Assembly (NCBI RefSeq): GCF_032854445.1
Contig: NC_088300.1
Location: 24,535,608 to 24,599,607 of the forward strand
Source: Liolophura sinensis
Lineage: Eukaryota > Mollusca > Polyplacophora > Chitonida > Chitonidae
Direction of reading: 5' to 3'
DNA length: 64,000 nucleotides
Shown: positions 1 to 13,728 of the stretch, piece after piece
Position numbering within the stretch: the first letter of the stretch is position 1
Layout: every line of letters starts with the position of its first letter
Notes under the pieces: generated by a model
What the model was told of the DNA's origin: nothing
Database searches by the model: none
What the model saw: only the letters and a program-made list of their open reading frames with translations
Made by a program: the position numbers and the translations under genes

Positions 1-721
1 AATACCATACTGGTAATTATTTGTGTTGATTGCAAGCCGTCATCTGCTAATCTCCACAGCAAGAGGAGCTTCGGGAATGAGTCATTCACCAGCATGTCCC
101 AGGACAGTCTAATAAATCAAATAATCAACTGAACTAAATCCTGAGTGAATCTAATGTAAAGCTTGAAAGCCTCGAGTACCAGGATTAACACCCGGAGACA
201 ACTTTGTCTGATCTATGAACACAAGCAACAAATGCCTTGTAGGAATGCTGTTAGATTGCATGTGACAGATTCAAACAGAACTTGTGCGAATGTATAAAGA
301 ATAATTTGTTGAGAGACCTGAAAAAATGGTGTGCTTAAATCTTCGTCGTACCGGCTGTATCGTATCTGTCAGATTATAACAAAACCATCAAAATCAACAC
401 TGTTCACCGAATAAAAGCTGAAATATTCTATAGAGTTATACCAAATTGACATTACATTTTTGTTTCCGAGATTTAGCTTTGCGTCTATGCTATAATGAAT
501 ACAATTAAACTTGCTGTAAAGATTAGATACTTAAAATCAATTCTTATCAAGCAAAATCAAGGTTTTGCTTGATACACCAAGCGTAAAGCATTTTAGGTGT
601 TCTTTCTTCTTGATGATATAAATGCCAGGATGATATAGATGTCAGGAAGATTTTAATGCATAAGCGCGTATATTAAACTTAGACATTTTAACCGTGACCA
701 TGCCACTGACTATATTTTTTT
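1..721. other. Non-coding, nothing recognised
   Basis: AT-rich sequence without a supported gene, SINE or array. Confidence 0.6.
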
Positions 722-972
722 ATTCGATTTGTGTTTTACACAGAGCTTAAGAATATTTCACTTATACGACGGCGGCCGGCATTATGGTGGGAGGACACCG
801 GGCATAGCCCGGGGGAACCCACGACCATCCGCAGGTTGCTGTCAGTCCTTCCCACGTAGGGCCGGAGAGGAAGACAGCATGAGCTGGACTTTAACTCACA
901 GCGACAGCACTGATGGGATGCTCCTGGGTTATTGCACCGCGCAGGAGTGCTAGTTCCCTCGACGACGGAAGT
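722..972 (-). mobile_element. SINE family A copy, minus strand
   Basis: Read on the minus strand this carries the body shared by family A: the segment for GTGGGTTTCCCCCGGGCT, the CCATAATGC...GCCGCCGTCGTATAAGTG block and a TTAAG/TACGGCGT-like 3' part. The tRNA-like head is degraded near 960, where it should read towards GGCCTCC. The ORF across it is an artefact. Confidence 0.75.
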
Positions 973-2328
973 TACCGTTATAAATAAAGTATAAAAATCG
1001 TGCTTAAAACTCGATTAACAAATCCATAAAAAAGATATATCAATACAATCTTTTTGAAGAATGAGGTTTATGTATAGTTCATCATTTCATAATTGCGCAG
1101 TCGAGGGTATAACATAAACACTTTTGCCCCCGAGCCATTTTGATAAAATCATCATATATAAAATTGCGCCATCTTATATCGCATACGTGTAAGTTTCCTC
1201 AACATAGGGTAATCGTCTAATGAGTGTTTACTGCAGTTTCTAGATTTTGACCCAGACCTGCATGGTATATATCATTCTCAAAACTTTCCAATACACTCAA
1301 AAAACTAACCTGTTAATTTCAGCAGAAAGTGTGATGCCTGGGTGATGCTAGACATTCTATTAATTCAACATAAACATTCTATTAGACTAACAGAATATTA
1401 TGTTGTCTATTACATAGAAATATGTTATAATAACAGAATACATTCTGGCATCACTCAGACAAGAGGGTGTCTTTCAAAATTTACAGATTAATTTTGTGAA
1501 TGTATGTGCGTGTCAACATACATACACTAGTTTTCAAAATCTTATATTCACATCTCTAGGGAAATTACGTCATCTTCAGGCTATCGTATCAACATCAATG
1601 TGGTTTTTACATGATGCGTGATGACTGACTGAATTTGTCCCACTTAACATACCTGTAGTCGTGCAACTGTTACATATTCTAAAATGCTTAGAAAATCATC
1701 TATTCAACTCAGATAAGAGATGAAGCCGTCTGAGACAGTGGAATTATCTGCACGGCTGATCACCGAAGTAATCCAATGTAGATAGTAGCCTATTTCTTCT
1801 AAAATTTGTGACACCTGGTCTGCTCGTTTTAGCAAATATGTATGTAGTTCTAGCAGGAATATTGAGTTTCTTTTTTTCTCACATGGTGAGACCATCGCAT
1901 GAACAACATACTCATATCTTTACTTCTCCAAAAGGCTGATAAAGAAATGTAATATTGTACTTTCAACACAACTAATATCTATCCCAAATTTTAGAAGAAT
2001 TAGGGGTAGGTACTTTGTATACAACAAAGGCCTGACCGTTGATTGGATGGCTGCAACTACACACCGGAACATACATATAACGATAATGAATCATCGACAG
2101 CTTTCGTGACCACTTCATCTAAACTAGGTATTTTTCAATAGCGCCCATGCAGGTGGACGCTATATATACATGTATAGTCAACAGTGAAGGACAGATCGAT
2201 ATTGTACTTGCTACAGATTGGATTTAAAACGCTACGGACATGTTTGTTAAAACATGGACATGTTCAAATTAAAATGCAAACAAAACAACTTTCAGAAGGT
2301 ACATGTATTTATTGTACTAACGTTTATT

Positions 2329-2490
2329 TGTTAATTTATTTGATTGGTCTGTTACGCCGTATTCAAGAATATTTCACTAATACGACGGCGGCCAGCATTA
2401 TGGTGGGAGAAAAACTGGACAGACCCCGCAGGAAACCCAGGACCATCCGCAGGCTGCTGACGGACCTTCGTATACGTGCGCCTCCTTGTA
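2329..2490 (-). mobile_element. SINE family A copy, 5'-truncated, minus strand
   Basis: It has the TTATTTGATTGG tail complement, then the ACGACGGCGGCCAGCATTAT block and the CCGCAGG segment, and stops before the tRNA-like head. It is internally diverged. Confidence 0.7.
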
Positions 2491-5400
2491 GGCTGATCCC
2501 AAAGCCAATTTACAGTGTTCCCTGACTGTAACCCTATGTGAAAGACACCAGACCAATGCTGTCACATATAGCTGACACCAAGCTATTCATACCTAAATTT
2601 GCTGAACGCCAAACGGCTGAAACTTTGAAGATTTGAAACTTTAAAATCTTACTGACTGCACTAGTTGGAAAAAACGGTACTATGAAAATAATGTGAATAA
2701 TGAGTATAAAATCGCAATCTGAATAAACTCAGCTGGATATGTAGAAATATCAAGCTGAGTTTATTCTGACTGATAAAATCGTTGCTTCTGTCGTGATCAC
2801 GTGGAATATATGCTGATATACTGCGAGATCGAATCAGGGGGTAAACCAGATGACCGTAAATATTTTAGTGGCGACATTCAGATAAGGATCATAATAGGGA
2901 GTTTGCTTTTCCAAGAAGCAAAAGGCGTTCCACCCAAATAGTTTCAGGACAAGGCATCTATAAATCTTGTGAGGATAATAGATGAGCGAATTAAATCCAT
3001 CGGTTGGAATCAAAAGAAAGGTAATGCAGCATGGCCCATTTTCCTGAGCTTTTATCAAATGCACCTTTCCTGTATATTGAGTCAAAACCTTGCGGTAAAG
3101 TTACGCCCAATACAGGGTGTGACAATCGACACATTTGACTATAATACAAGACATCTGAATTATCAGCCGATTGTAGCGAGCGCATCCGTTTTCTGCGTAG
3201 ATAACTGCATACACCGCTATCAACAACATTAGGGCGCGTGTCTAGCGAATCTAATACCCCTGTGATTAAGGGAGAGATACAAAAAGTCTCTGGCTATGGC
3301 AGAGAAAAACACATTTCCTAGGGTAATAATTCACTTTTTTTGCCATGGTGTAATTACAGGTCCCAGAACCTAATTATATAAAGTGATTCCCGAAGTGAAA
3401 AGTGTATCAGTCAAGCGTGACGATCAAAACAAGACGACGTGTAATGGCTTCAGCCTAAAATGGGGCACGATTGCTAGGTTAAAAAAAATAAAAATAAAAA
3501 AGAGCTACCTGTACTGGGCATTAATGCAGAAAATACGAGCAAAAACCATGGTTTGCATTGTTTAGGAGAACAAAGACGTTGTCACTACTTTGACGGCTCC
3601 AGGCCATCAGATAGCCGTTGGCGTAAAACCCCGTTATAGCTTCTTATGTTGCCGAAATTGGTCCAGTTTAATATAACGAATTAGCATAACAGATAATGGA
3701 GGAGGTTGTTTGTAAATTTGTACATCGTAAGAAACATAAAAAAAATCGGTTGTGTGTAGTGTATATAAATAGATCTGAAGTAGCCCGGTCACGCTTCACC
3801 TACTTCATGAAGCGTGAGCACCTGCATGCAGCATGCAGACTGAACTAGACAACGTGCTGCATGTACCTGCAGATTCGTCTACACACCAGTCCGTTATCAG
3901 TTCATATAATTATTGGAATAATCACTTTGTTAAGGTCTATATATAAACAATCAATATTTTAACATAAAAAATAACAGCATTACAAATGAAGTATTATCGA
4001 AGAACAATGAGAGACTTTAGTGCAGATCCAGCACGCCTACCTAGAGCAATTGGCCTATTTATTTAGACAGGACAGATAAAGTCTTTCCCAGACAGCACAA
4101 TAGACAGGTTCTTATTTGTATAGCTGATTATTAGATCACTTTATACAAAAAAAGGAGACAAATGCACTTAAGCACTCCTTTGCAATTAGGTAATTCAAGC
4201 CAGATGATTATACGCACGTGCTGTTGTAAAAAGAAGTTTTCCGGTAGTTTAAAAGGATATTGTATCGCTTATTATTTAACACTATTATCCAAACTATCCC
4301 TTCCTGTCTGTTTTTATGGAGGATGAAATTCTAGTTACAACCGCACCTCGCCAGGTACCGGACATATCTCCTGACATGAAGCCGCAAGGGACATCTACAC
4401 AAGTGTAGGACTATATGTTTCAGCATGCAACTTCAGTAGTCAAAGACTGCAGGACCCGAAATTGACACAAATATTTTCATTAGTTAATTAGATTAACTAA
4501 AGAAAATGTGTAAATTGTTCTCATTTTAAGTGAGCAACGTATAATTGAAAACACCATTGATCTATACTCAGCCTTCGATAAATGTATGTGTGAGAGCTGT
4601 GATGCATGTATTATGCCATAAATTACCAAGTGTCACTATATAATTGTGTGTAGTGGGAGACACAGTGCTACCTGCTTAGTTAGCAGTCTACCGAGCGTGC
4701 TGTACCGATAAGTAATTAGCGAGCTATTGAACTAACGTAATGATATAGGGTACAAGTAACGTAATATGGTACAGCAGAACCAAAACTTCAAGGAAACTTT
4801 CCCTTTAATCTGTTAACAGCTGGTACCCCACATAAAGGTCCTGTACCGGTATATGTCAGAATGTTAGATCATTGCTCTGATGGCTGATTACTAATGAGTC
4901 TTTACAATGCTTTTCAAACCCATTAATTATTACCTAGTTATAATCGTCTGACGGTTGTATACATGTGGTATGACTGCTAAATTTCTATATTTCGAGCAGT
5001 ATTTATGATCTTCGTCACTTGGTGAGTTATTGTCTCATCAAATGTCACCATGTACTTGTATCAGTCAAAAACATTTAATGAAACGCCCTCGCCAGATTTT
5101 CATTATCCATTGTGTGGCTCTTACTTGAATCAAGGGGTCGAATCCAGTTCTGACTTTCTTAAACAATAAAGATGACCGTGGCATAATGAAAGTGAATATT
5201 CTTGAATACAGCGTTAAACACTATTGAAACAAATAAGTATTGCGTGTACTCTATTATTGCACGTTCGTGGTAGTTATTTTTTATTACCAATAAATTGATT
5301 ATCAATATAAATATTACAGGTCAATGATTATCTGTAAATCAGGATTTCTGAACAGATTAATAATTCAATTTCCCGTAATTGCTGGAATCTATAGCTCGAT

Positions 5401-5520
5401 CTCGAATTTATAATTTGTTTGTATAGTGGATATTTCGTGTGTCTATATAAAAATGAAAACTGGAAAGCATTCTCACATTTTGTTTCTCTGTTTCTAGGTC
5501 TTCTAATTTACAAGCAGATC

Positions 5521-5761
5521 GGGGCCTCCGTGGCTCAGTTGGTTAGCGCGCTAGCGCAGCGTAATGACCCAGGAGCCTCTCACCAATGCGGTCACTGTGA
5601 GTTCAAGTCCAGCTAATGCTGGCTTCCTCTCCTGCCGTATGTGGGAAGTTCTTCCAGCAACCTGCGGATGGTCGTGGGTTTCCACCAACCATAATGCTGG
5701 CCGCCGTCGTATAAGTGAAATATTCTTGAGTACGGCGTAAAACCCAAATCAAATAAATAAA
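5521..5761 (+). mobile_element. SINE family A, near full length, with target-site duplication
   Basis: It starts GGGGCCTCCGTGGCTCAGTTGG, whose TGGCTCAGTTGG is an excellent pol III A box, with the B box GAGTTCAAGTCC about 60 bp on. The body lacks the usual CCCGGGCTCTGCCCGG segment. The tail is an AAATAAATAA run. The 12-bp direct repeat tacaagcagatc lies at 5509-5520 and 5762-5773, exactly flanking the element. Confidence 0.9.
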
Positions 5762-6728
5762 TACAAGCAGATCTTTGTTGTTGCCAAAGCGTCCTGTGTG
5801 GGGACATGGTAGTATTGGTCATAGCAGACATAAAATATCTTACTCTGGAGTGCTAAAATCGTCATGTGTGCTGAAGGGAAACAGCAAGGTGAAGTGTTTA
5901 TTTTGAAATGCAACCGAATAACACAACCTTTTTTAAACGATATAGATGACATTAATAAATAATAATTCAAGAATAAATTATGAACGTCAATGAATGATGT
6001 TTACATGTAAGTTACATGGTGTTCGGTTTCAGTTATTTAACAACTCTTAATGGGAGTGCGTGAATACATCAGTTACATTAACGTGACAAATTACAAATGT
6101 GTTTAAAATGTCGCAAGTGATCTTGTCTAGCTAAGCATTTTAATTAATGACCTCACCTACGCAAAAGGCTAATTTAAAAGACGTTATATCAGAGATTTTT
6201 GCCAAAAACTTCACATTGGTTAATTTAATAAAATTTTCTGTATTTACCAAGTATAACTCCAATTACTGCCTTTCAGTAAATAACAGACTCGTACCTGTAC
6301 TAGTTTAATGTTTAATGTTTAATGATTCAAAAATTTGGAAATGATACTTCGATCCGCGGTCTATAAAAACTGTGATAAGATTTATAATTATTTGGGCTAT
6401 GCTAAGATAATACCAAAAACTGGATTGTATATAAGTGCTGATGTACCCGCTCAGTAAATGCATGCGAGAAAATGGATTCGAAATGACCACATGGAGCATT
6501 TGTATATGTAGTCATATGCACAGACTTGGATGTAGACAAAATATACAGTATAATATAGCTCCAACAGCATGCAATAGGAATAACAAATATAGTCTAGCCA
6601 TTTGTTTTACAAGAAATTTCAAACATTTTATTGACAAGCCCGCGTGTCATATCTAAGGTGTAAGCATGAACATTTTTGTCGTCAGATCTTGAAATGTGTA
6701 AATTTCAGACAATATCACATTCGACGAG

Positions 6729-6883
6729 TTAAAATCCAAATCCCTTGGGGCGCGTGTTGTCAGATGTCATAGCAATATCACTGTACATTTCACTAAAGCT
6801 CTTTAGCAGATCCAGGCAGTCTTCGCGGGCGTGATGTTTAACAAAGACTTGGCACGCTGCCAATTGATATATTTCCGCAAATA
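6729..6883 (-). pseudogene. Possible isolated terminal exon or gene fragment (unknown)
   Basis: On the minus strand, after a plausible acceptor (CTGTTTATG...ATATGCAG), an open frame reads FAEIYQLAACQVFVKHHARE and DCLDLLKSFSEMYSDIA to a TAA. The amino-acid composition is unusually balanced for this AT-rich DNA. I do not recognise the family and saw no neighbouring exon. It may be chance. Confidence 0.2.
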
Positions 6884-9800
6884 CTGCATATCTTAACATA
6901 AACAGGGCGAATGACAAATGTTACACGTCTTCAGAAATAATACGGAATCCAGGGAAATCTGGTCAGTGCAGACAGTATGCAGATACCATGACAAGACGAA
7001 CAAAAGGTACAGTAATTTGCACGGTAATAACTGGAAATATCAAACGGTAAATTTTAGTGATTATATAGTCGGTGCTTTTGTTATACCTGTACAGGGGGAA
7101 ATAGGATCGATGTTTAACTGATCTCTTCCGCCTCATGTATGCTTATCAGGTAGCAACCTGCATTGTTGACACATTTCGATGACGCTAGCTTAACATGTAT
7201 TTTTGTGCTTTAAATACCCGATGACGATTTCAAATGGCGCACTGCACCTGGTCTGCGCAGGCGTATGTAGCACACACCTGTTTGTTGCTCACTCTGACCA
7301 TCAGACACAGCTGTTTTATGCACATACAGGCTATGTTTATATTTCCCGAAAGCCGCACCGAACAAACAGATGTAGAACGTATCATTCTCTATGAAAAAAG
7401 GAAGCAAAAATAGAGAATGGGAAAATTTTAGTGACTAAATATTTTACTTAACGGCATGTGAAATTTCTAGAAAATTAGAGGAACACCAGACACCTGTGAT
7501 TAAAACTTAGCAAACCACCTCCTTACAAAAATGGACAAAATGTGTAGTAAAAGATACCTGGACATAATTTCTGTATATGCCACAAGGGCATTATTAATTC
7601 CAAATGTTAAATTTTTTTGTATGTTATGATTTTTAATTAGGTTTTCAGTTTTCTCGGTTCTCGCAGTGAGTATTTTTCTAAATTGTAATTGTTTCAGTTC
7701 AATAACGTTTAAATTTTAAACACATTTGATGTCAATTTCGCTTCCGTTCTGTATAAATTCACATGCTGCTTTATGCGTATCGATTATCATTATAGATTAC
7801 AAAGTATAAATTGTCAGATAAGATTTCCCATTTTAGTTAGCACCGTCACAGTGATCTATGCAGAAATCTTTGATTAGTCTAGAAGTTAGATATAATACAA
7901 AAGTTAAAACTAAAAATAAAATGACTACTTGATAATGCGTATATCGACCAATAGGCTGCCCGTCCGTAAGCACTGCATTGACATTGTCGGTTTTAAATAA
8001 CATAAATGTAAATAGAGATATTTTAAGTGTACTTTAAAGGGTCAGTCATCACACTATTTCTGTTTGTCCGCTATAACGCAAGGGCAGTAAAATTCTATGG
8101 GGAAACCATACAGACATACCTTCAGGGTATAGCGCATCTGGATAAGCACATTTGAAAGAGAAGCCGTTTTGTTGCGGAAAATGATGATGAAGCAAAGAAA
8201 AAAAAACAGCACTGCTAAAAGTGCAAGATTATATAATAATGTATATCAATTGCGGAAGAAATAAAATGTAAGTCTGTCGATTTTATCTTTGTGCACTTTA
8301 CCCGGTAAATAAATATTTATTAATTCAAATGAGTACTGATTCAGAGAAAATGTTTCCACACCATGCATCTAATTCTCTTCTTCCATTAATGAAATGTAAA
8401 ACATGTTGTTCTTTAGTGGTACACGTGCTTTACGTTAAAACCAGAGTTCAAAGTAAAAGTTCTGTAAAAAAATTGACATGTACCGTTTCGTTTTACCTCC
8501 GTGTTGTCCTGTGGAAGAACAGAACAAAATATATTAAAACAAATTACATTAGAACAAAATACAATCTTCTTATACACCCTTTCAAAAGTATTTTCTTTCA
8601 GAAAAATTCATTTTTATGGGTGAAAAAGGCAGGAATCTTGAAGGTTAAAAACTTAATGGAAATCCAAACTTCAAATCGTGGAAATGAGCCACAGAGCCGG
8701 AACATTTCGTCTTCAGTATTAACAAGACTGAATCCTAATGGAATTCAAAGAACCACCTGAATGATACACATGATACACAGATGGGTTCCGCGATGGGTTT
8801 CAGCGAGAATTTGATGGCGTTTGAGCAAGACCCTTCGAGAAGAGACCCATCATAAGACAGAACAAATGTTGAAGATAAATCTGAAGTAAAAGTCCACGTG
8901 AACTGTCCACATAATTACACAATATTGATTCAGTAGCGTCTATTCTTATTGCTGATGTTTTAGTTAATTATTCATCCGTCGTGTGTGCCAAGAACATTGA
9001 TATTCTAGATTTAAAAAGCGCATTGAGTCGTTTTATCGCTATATTGGTCTTGCTATGAGGTATAATAATACTTGATGAAAGGTTTAGGGAAAGAAAATAG
9101 AAAACCAAAACAAAATTGAAAAGAAAGGAAAACAAAATGAAAATTTTCTGTATCCGTTTCACGTATTGGGGGTGGGGGGTGGGGGCATGTTTAAAAAGAT
9201 TATTTCGTCTTTACTCAAAGTCTGCTAAATGTGCCTAGTTGACATAAGGTCTGAAGAATGTATATGTAAACATGTCGTTATTAGTCCATTAGCTTATAAA
9301 GCTCCCGGCGATGCCTCCATCGTGTCATGTTCCACTGCAAGCTTCATTGCATAAAACATATATACATGTACTCATACGTATAGTGAGTTTATGTACAGAA
9401 GTTCAAATTCATGAATACATAGACATTCATCCATGAGGCCTACATGAGTAATGTAGGAAACAAACGTGGGAAATTCTACAAACGGAATTCGTCAGCATAG
9501 ATTCACAGACAATAAACACGTGAGTCACCTGAGTCACACTCCTGTAACATTGCTACATAGACCCCCCTCCCCTCCCCCACTAGTCCCGTTATTACCACAG
9601 CTAAAGAAATCATAAAATATATAATTGCAAATATGATACAGGCGCCGCATCTGGTTCACATCAGAAGTAGTTAAACAGCCGTCGTTATATGGAACTTTGT
9701 TTTAGTTCCTGAATCAAGTATACATGTCGTAATCCTGTTGCAAACGTATATATTTGCTATTATTATATAATATGGATGCATAATATTACATATAGTTATC

Positions 9801-12316
9801 TTTCAATCTCGATGTTTGAACAAGATTCCTTCTAAAATTTGAGGACATCTGGATAGTTCGACTACAATACAACTATAGATTCCACAGATGCCCAATATAC
9901 ATCAGGATTCACGTGGAAATATCGCGTGCATGGATCTCAAAGGTCTCGCGCCTTTCTTTTGTAACATCGCGCAATGCATCAATTTTCGATTAAAGTTAGC
10001 TTGATTGAATGCGACATGACTTCCTGCTTATTTGTACCACTTAATCGGAGGATGACATCATTGCGTAGTTTTATCGTTGTTTATACAACTGTTCCGTTAT
10101 ACACCTGTCGACCTATAATGTCACAATTTATAGCTCTTTATATCTCCCCATATAACCATATCCACAGCTCTTATGCGCAATGCTTTCCTTGGGAGAGGAT
10201 CAAGTTTTGGTAAACAAATTATCAGTGTGAAAGCCAAATAAGGAACCGGATTTCATAACTTAATACAAAGCACATTAATAAAGCCAGATAACTTCCATAC
10301 AAAGAGTTATCACTGGATTTATGCGGCCATCGGCGTCTCATTTCAGTCGTTGTTCACAGGCTATAGTTAAGCTTAAAATATATATTTAAGTGGCTTTTAA
10401 TGCAATAAGAACGCAGTTATAATATAATTATGTCTTGTAGTTATATTCCATGGCCTTCTGCATGGAAATGAATGGCATTTCTACAGCTTTGCCATGGAAT
10501 GCTAAATATAAACAGGTACCGCTGGTGGCATTGCCTATCAACACGCAGGCAAGCAATGATGGACACAGTCTTATGACCAATAATCGCCTACCAGAGAGGC
10601 TGTGTGTTTGAATCTAGCTCCAGTTGGCTTCACTATCATGCTTTCAGTTAATCAACCAATCAATGAAGCAGTCAAGCAATCAATCAATAATGTATCCATC
10701 CATCCAATCCAGTTTTCGATGCACGCATGGGAATCAGTTTCAGTTTATACGTCATATAGTAACAGTTCTAATCAAGGGCATTTATGCAGGATTTTGGTCA
10801 AATAATCTATTCAGTCAATCAACCAATCATTCAATCAATCATTTATGCATGGAAATCCCTTTCATCTGATGAATTATGAAAATGGGATACTTATTACTGA
10901 CGGATTAAACGCGCTACGTGTAAGCTTTCTTTAGTTCTATTATCCATCAACAACTGTTCTAAACATTGAGAAATTTTGTCCAGTCAGAAATTCTCTCAAT
11001 ATGTCAACTATCCTCATATCCAAGCTTTTGTTGACATTCCGTCTCAGTGTGATTATGAAATATGGTAGATGTTTTATTGAGAGAGTATATATGTCTATTG
11101 TTGTTTGGTTCTTTCTTCTATCAGCAGCTGTTTCAATCAAGGATATCTGTAACGCATTTTGGTCTAACACTATACATTCAGTGTCAAATATACGTCTTCA
11201 CAAAGAAAACAACGAGCGCCGACATATGACCAACCAATAAAAATGTGGATCAATATTTAACAGTCTGGGAGGTATAAGCCAATAGGTGAGCCTAATAATC
11301 TAATCTGTAGCGCGTGTTCACCTGCAGGACACGGTAACAGGAGAGTGCAAAAGTCTTTGATCTTCGTTACATCGTTGGCCAGTCACCACACATCCTCAAG
11401 CGTGTCGAAAGTCATTAGCTGGTTACATTTCCTTGATATGGTACCCAGTTATTACGGCGCGGCCTGTGTAACAAGTGATTCCGAGAGTATGGCGAGTAAA
11501 TTCAAGTCATAATCCGCCGTAAGGTGATTAAATGCTGCACGCCATTTACACTGTTTGAAAATAGGGAAGCTAGCGGAATTTTTTTTAATTACACGATCAT
11601 TTAGACCATTCGTTAGAAGCTTTTGTCTGTAAACCATATATCACACCCGGTGCAAAAAGCCAGCGTCGCCTTAAGCCAGCGGCGTTTTAGTGCATTTCGC
11701 GGTGATGTATGGAGAGTGCACCGCGTCAACCGCGTCGATCAGTTCTCGTCGTTTCAGTAGCTTGCTATGTCTATGTTTACCTATCATCTCCTCGGGTTAC
11801 CCTGGCACCAGCAAACATCAAATCAATACATAAACCATTGACCTAATTTCCAGCCAAATCAACACAAAAGAGCCAAATGAAGATTGCGTTTCCAGGAAAC
11901 CTCACAAACCACAGTGTCACACAGACTTGTTTTAAGACTCAGCGGGTTTCTGGTTTCACACATGGCATAACAATCGACTCTTCGCTCATCCATGAAAGAG
12001 ATGCCGTTATCCGTAGGTGAATCTGATGCAGGTGCCACATATAACTCCCAATCGTTTTAAACGATTTGTTGAATCAGAAAAGAAATATGATATTTTGGAA
12101 CTAGACACGAATGTACAAATTTATTGATTTTGCCTACCATATTGTATACAAGAAAACCGGAACTATTTCAGTGTATGCGTTAACTTTAATGCCCGGAACG
12201 CAAATATAATTCTGCAAGATATGGTAATCATGCAAACATATTGTGTGCCTAAAGGGAAAGACACGACGGAGGCCACTAGAATCAGTGTGAGACTGTACAA
12301 CCGATAAATTCCGCTC

Positions 12317-12720
12317 TACTTATTTATTGACTGGCTTCAGGTTTTCGCCGTAATCAAGATCATTCGGTTCCAAGAACCTATGGATGGGATGGCAAAATAG
12401 ACAGAGCCTGCTTGAAACTCCGCTGATCCTAGACAGAGCCTGTTGGAAACCCTGCTGATCCTAGACAGAGCCTGTGGAAACCCTGCTGATCCTAGACAGA
12501 GCCTGCGAGATACCCTGCTGATCCTAGACAGAGCCTGCGGAATACCCTGCTGATCCTAGACAGAGCCTGTGGGAAACCCTGCTGATCCTAGACAGAGCCC
12601 GCGGGAAACCCTGCTGATCCTAGCTGATTAACGTTCCGAATCTGCACTGTAAGAGAGCCAGCTGAGATCGAACCCACGCCATGTGATTGGATCTGAGGTC
12701 GTGACCATCATTTCACGAGA
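12317..12720 (-). mobile_element. Old SINE copy (minus) enlarged by an internal 32-bp array
   Basis: The left end resembles the complement of a family A tail (TTATTTATTGACTGG...TTTTCGCCGTAATCAAGA). The right end contains GAGATCGAACCC, the complement of a pol III B box. Between them the GACAGAGCC..GGGAAACCC segment of the SINE body is repeated in tandem (see the array entry). Confidence 0.55.
12397..12623. repeat. 32-bp tandem array, about 7 copies
   Basis: The unit is CTAGACAGAGCCTG followed by CGGGAAACCCTGCTGATC, repeated about seven times with point differences and 1-bp length changes. The unit matches the GGGCAGAGCCCGGGGGAAACCC portion of minus-strand family A SINEs. Confidence 0.85.
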
Positions 12721-13371
12721 TCAATACATTTGATTATTGTAAGCTAGGCTAAAAAAGAAGCCTTTTACAAAATGGCGGCCAGTTTTGTTGGTGGTGAAAA
12801 TGCGGTAAACCACCGTCGCTTGGCACTTTACTGAAGAACTCTATCACGTGCGATATTAACATATGCACATCATATTAGTGAAAAACAAATGTTTTCAACG
12901 ACCGTTAGACTATATTAAGGCTTTTTTTCCTTACAGCAAATCCTCCATCAGTTATCTCATAACTTTCAAAAGAAAAAAAAAGTGAACCCACCAATATACA
13001 ATTACCCAGAACATTTCATTTTGATTAGTAATCATGCAGCGGTTTGGCCTATTATACAACACAGAAAATAGCCGTAAGCAAATTTATTTACTAGCGAATA
13101 AAATAAATTTAACCGACTTATTTTCGTCCAAAAATTAATAAATTAATGTAAGTTTACGCTAGATGATTATACGTTTATATTTTTTCGAGATTTTTTTTTT
13201 TGGTCAGAGCTAAGAAATATTTACAAAAGGATGCAGTACAAATCACTTTAGTATATCGCTATCGCATTGTAAAATGTAATTTTGATCATATTTATGTTAA
13301 CACTCGCCATAAACTCGCCACAGGAAACAGCTTTGTGGAATCGGACCCTGGTTTGTACTCATCTTGCACAA

Positions 13372-13728
13372 ATAGAAGCAAAAATAAATGATTTCATTTC
13401 TTAAACACACTAGGTAATATAAGCAAAAATACATGATTTCATTTCTTAAACACACTAGGTAATATAAGCAAAAATACATGATTTCATTTCTTAAACACAC
13501 TAGGTAATATAAGAAAAATACATGATTTCATTTCTAAAACACACTAGGTAATATAAGCAAAAATAAATGATTTCATTTTTTAAACACAATAGGTAATATA
13601 AGCAAAAATACATGATTTCATTTCTTAAACACACTAGGTAATATAAGCAAAAATACATGATTTCATTTCTTAAACACACTAGGTAATATAAGCAAAAATA
13701 CATGATTTCATTTCTTAAACACACTAGG
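13372..13728. repeat. 45-bp tandem array, about 8 copies
   Basis: Repeats of TAGGTAATATAAGCAAAAA plus TACATGATTTCATTTCTTAAACACAC occur with TAGG at 13411, 13456, 13501, 13545, 13590, 13635, 13680 and 13725. The period is 45 except for one 44-bp copy. Because 45 is a multiple of 3, the minus strand stays open across several copies; that is not taken as a gene. Confidence 0.92.

Larger units (their letters stand above)
973..12316. other. Non-coding tract with scattered SINEs
   Basis: Apart from the SINEs at 2329 and 5521 and the fragment at 6729, I see only AT-rich DNA, a 14-bp hairpin at 2721-2766, a G-rich run at 9169-9187 and (CAAT)-rich simple sequence at 10646-10715 and 10808-10845. The 143-codon frame at 8329-8760 has the Lys/Asn/Ile/Phe-rich look of chance. 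Confidence 0.5.

Noticed and set aside
2184-2525. 113-codon frame, plus similar frames at 729-953, 5419-5616, 29557-29809, 32762-33094, 40611-40826 and 56908-57192
   Set aside because: Their C-terminal parts are SINE family A translated in various frames; the shared words are repeat sequence, not a protein family.
5521-5610. Functional tRNA gene (also at 29569)
   Set aside because: A and B boxes are present, but the arms do not fold as a tRNA and the sequence continues into a SINE body and tail.
8329-8760. 143-codon plus-strand frame
   Set aside because: Lys/Asn/Ser/Phe-rich composition expected from AT-rich DNA; no motif or splice context.
12397-12623. CRISPR array
   Set aside because: Units are contiguous without unique spacers and match a SINE segment. 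The 45-bp, 26-bp and 73-bp arrays also lack spacers.
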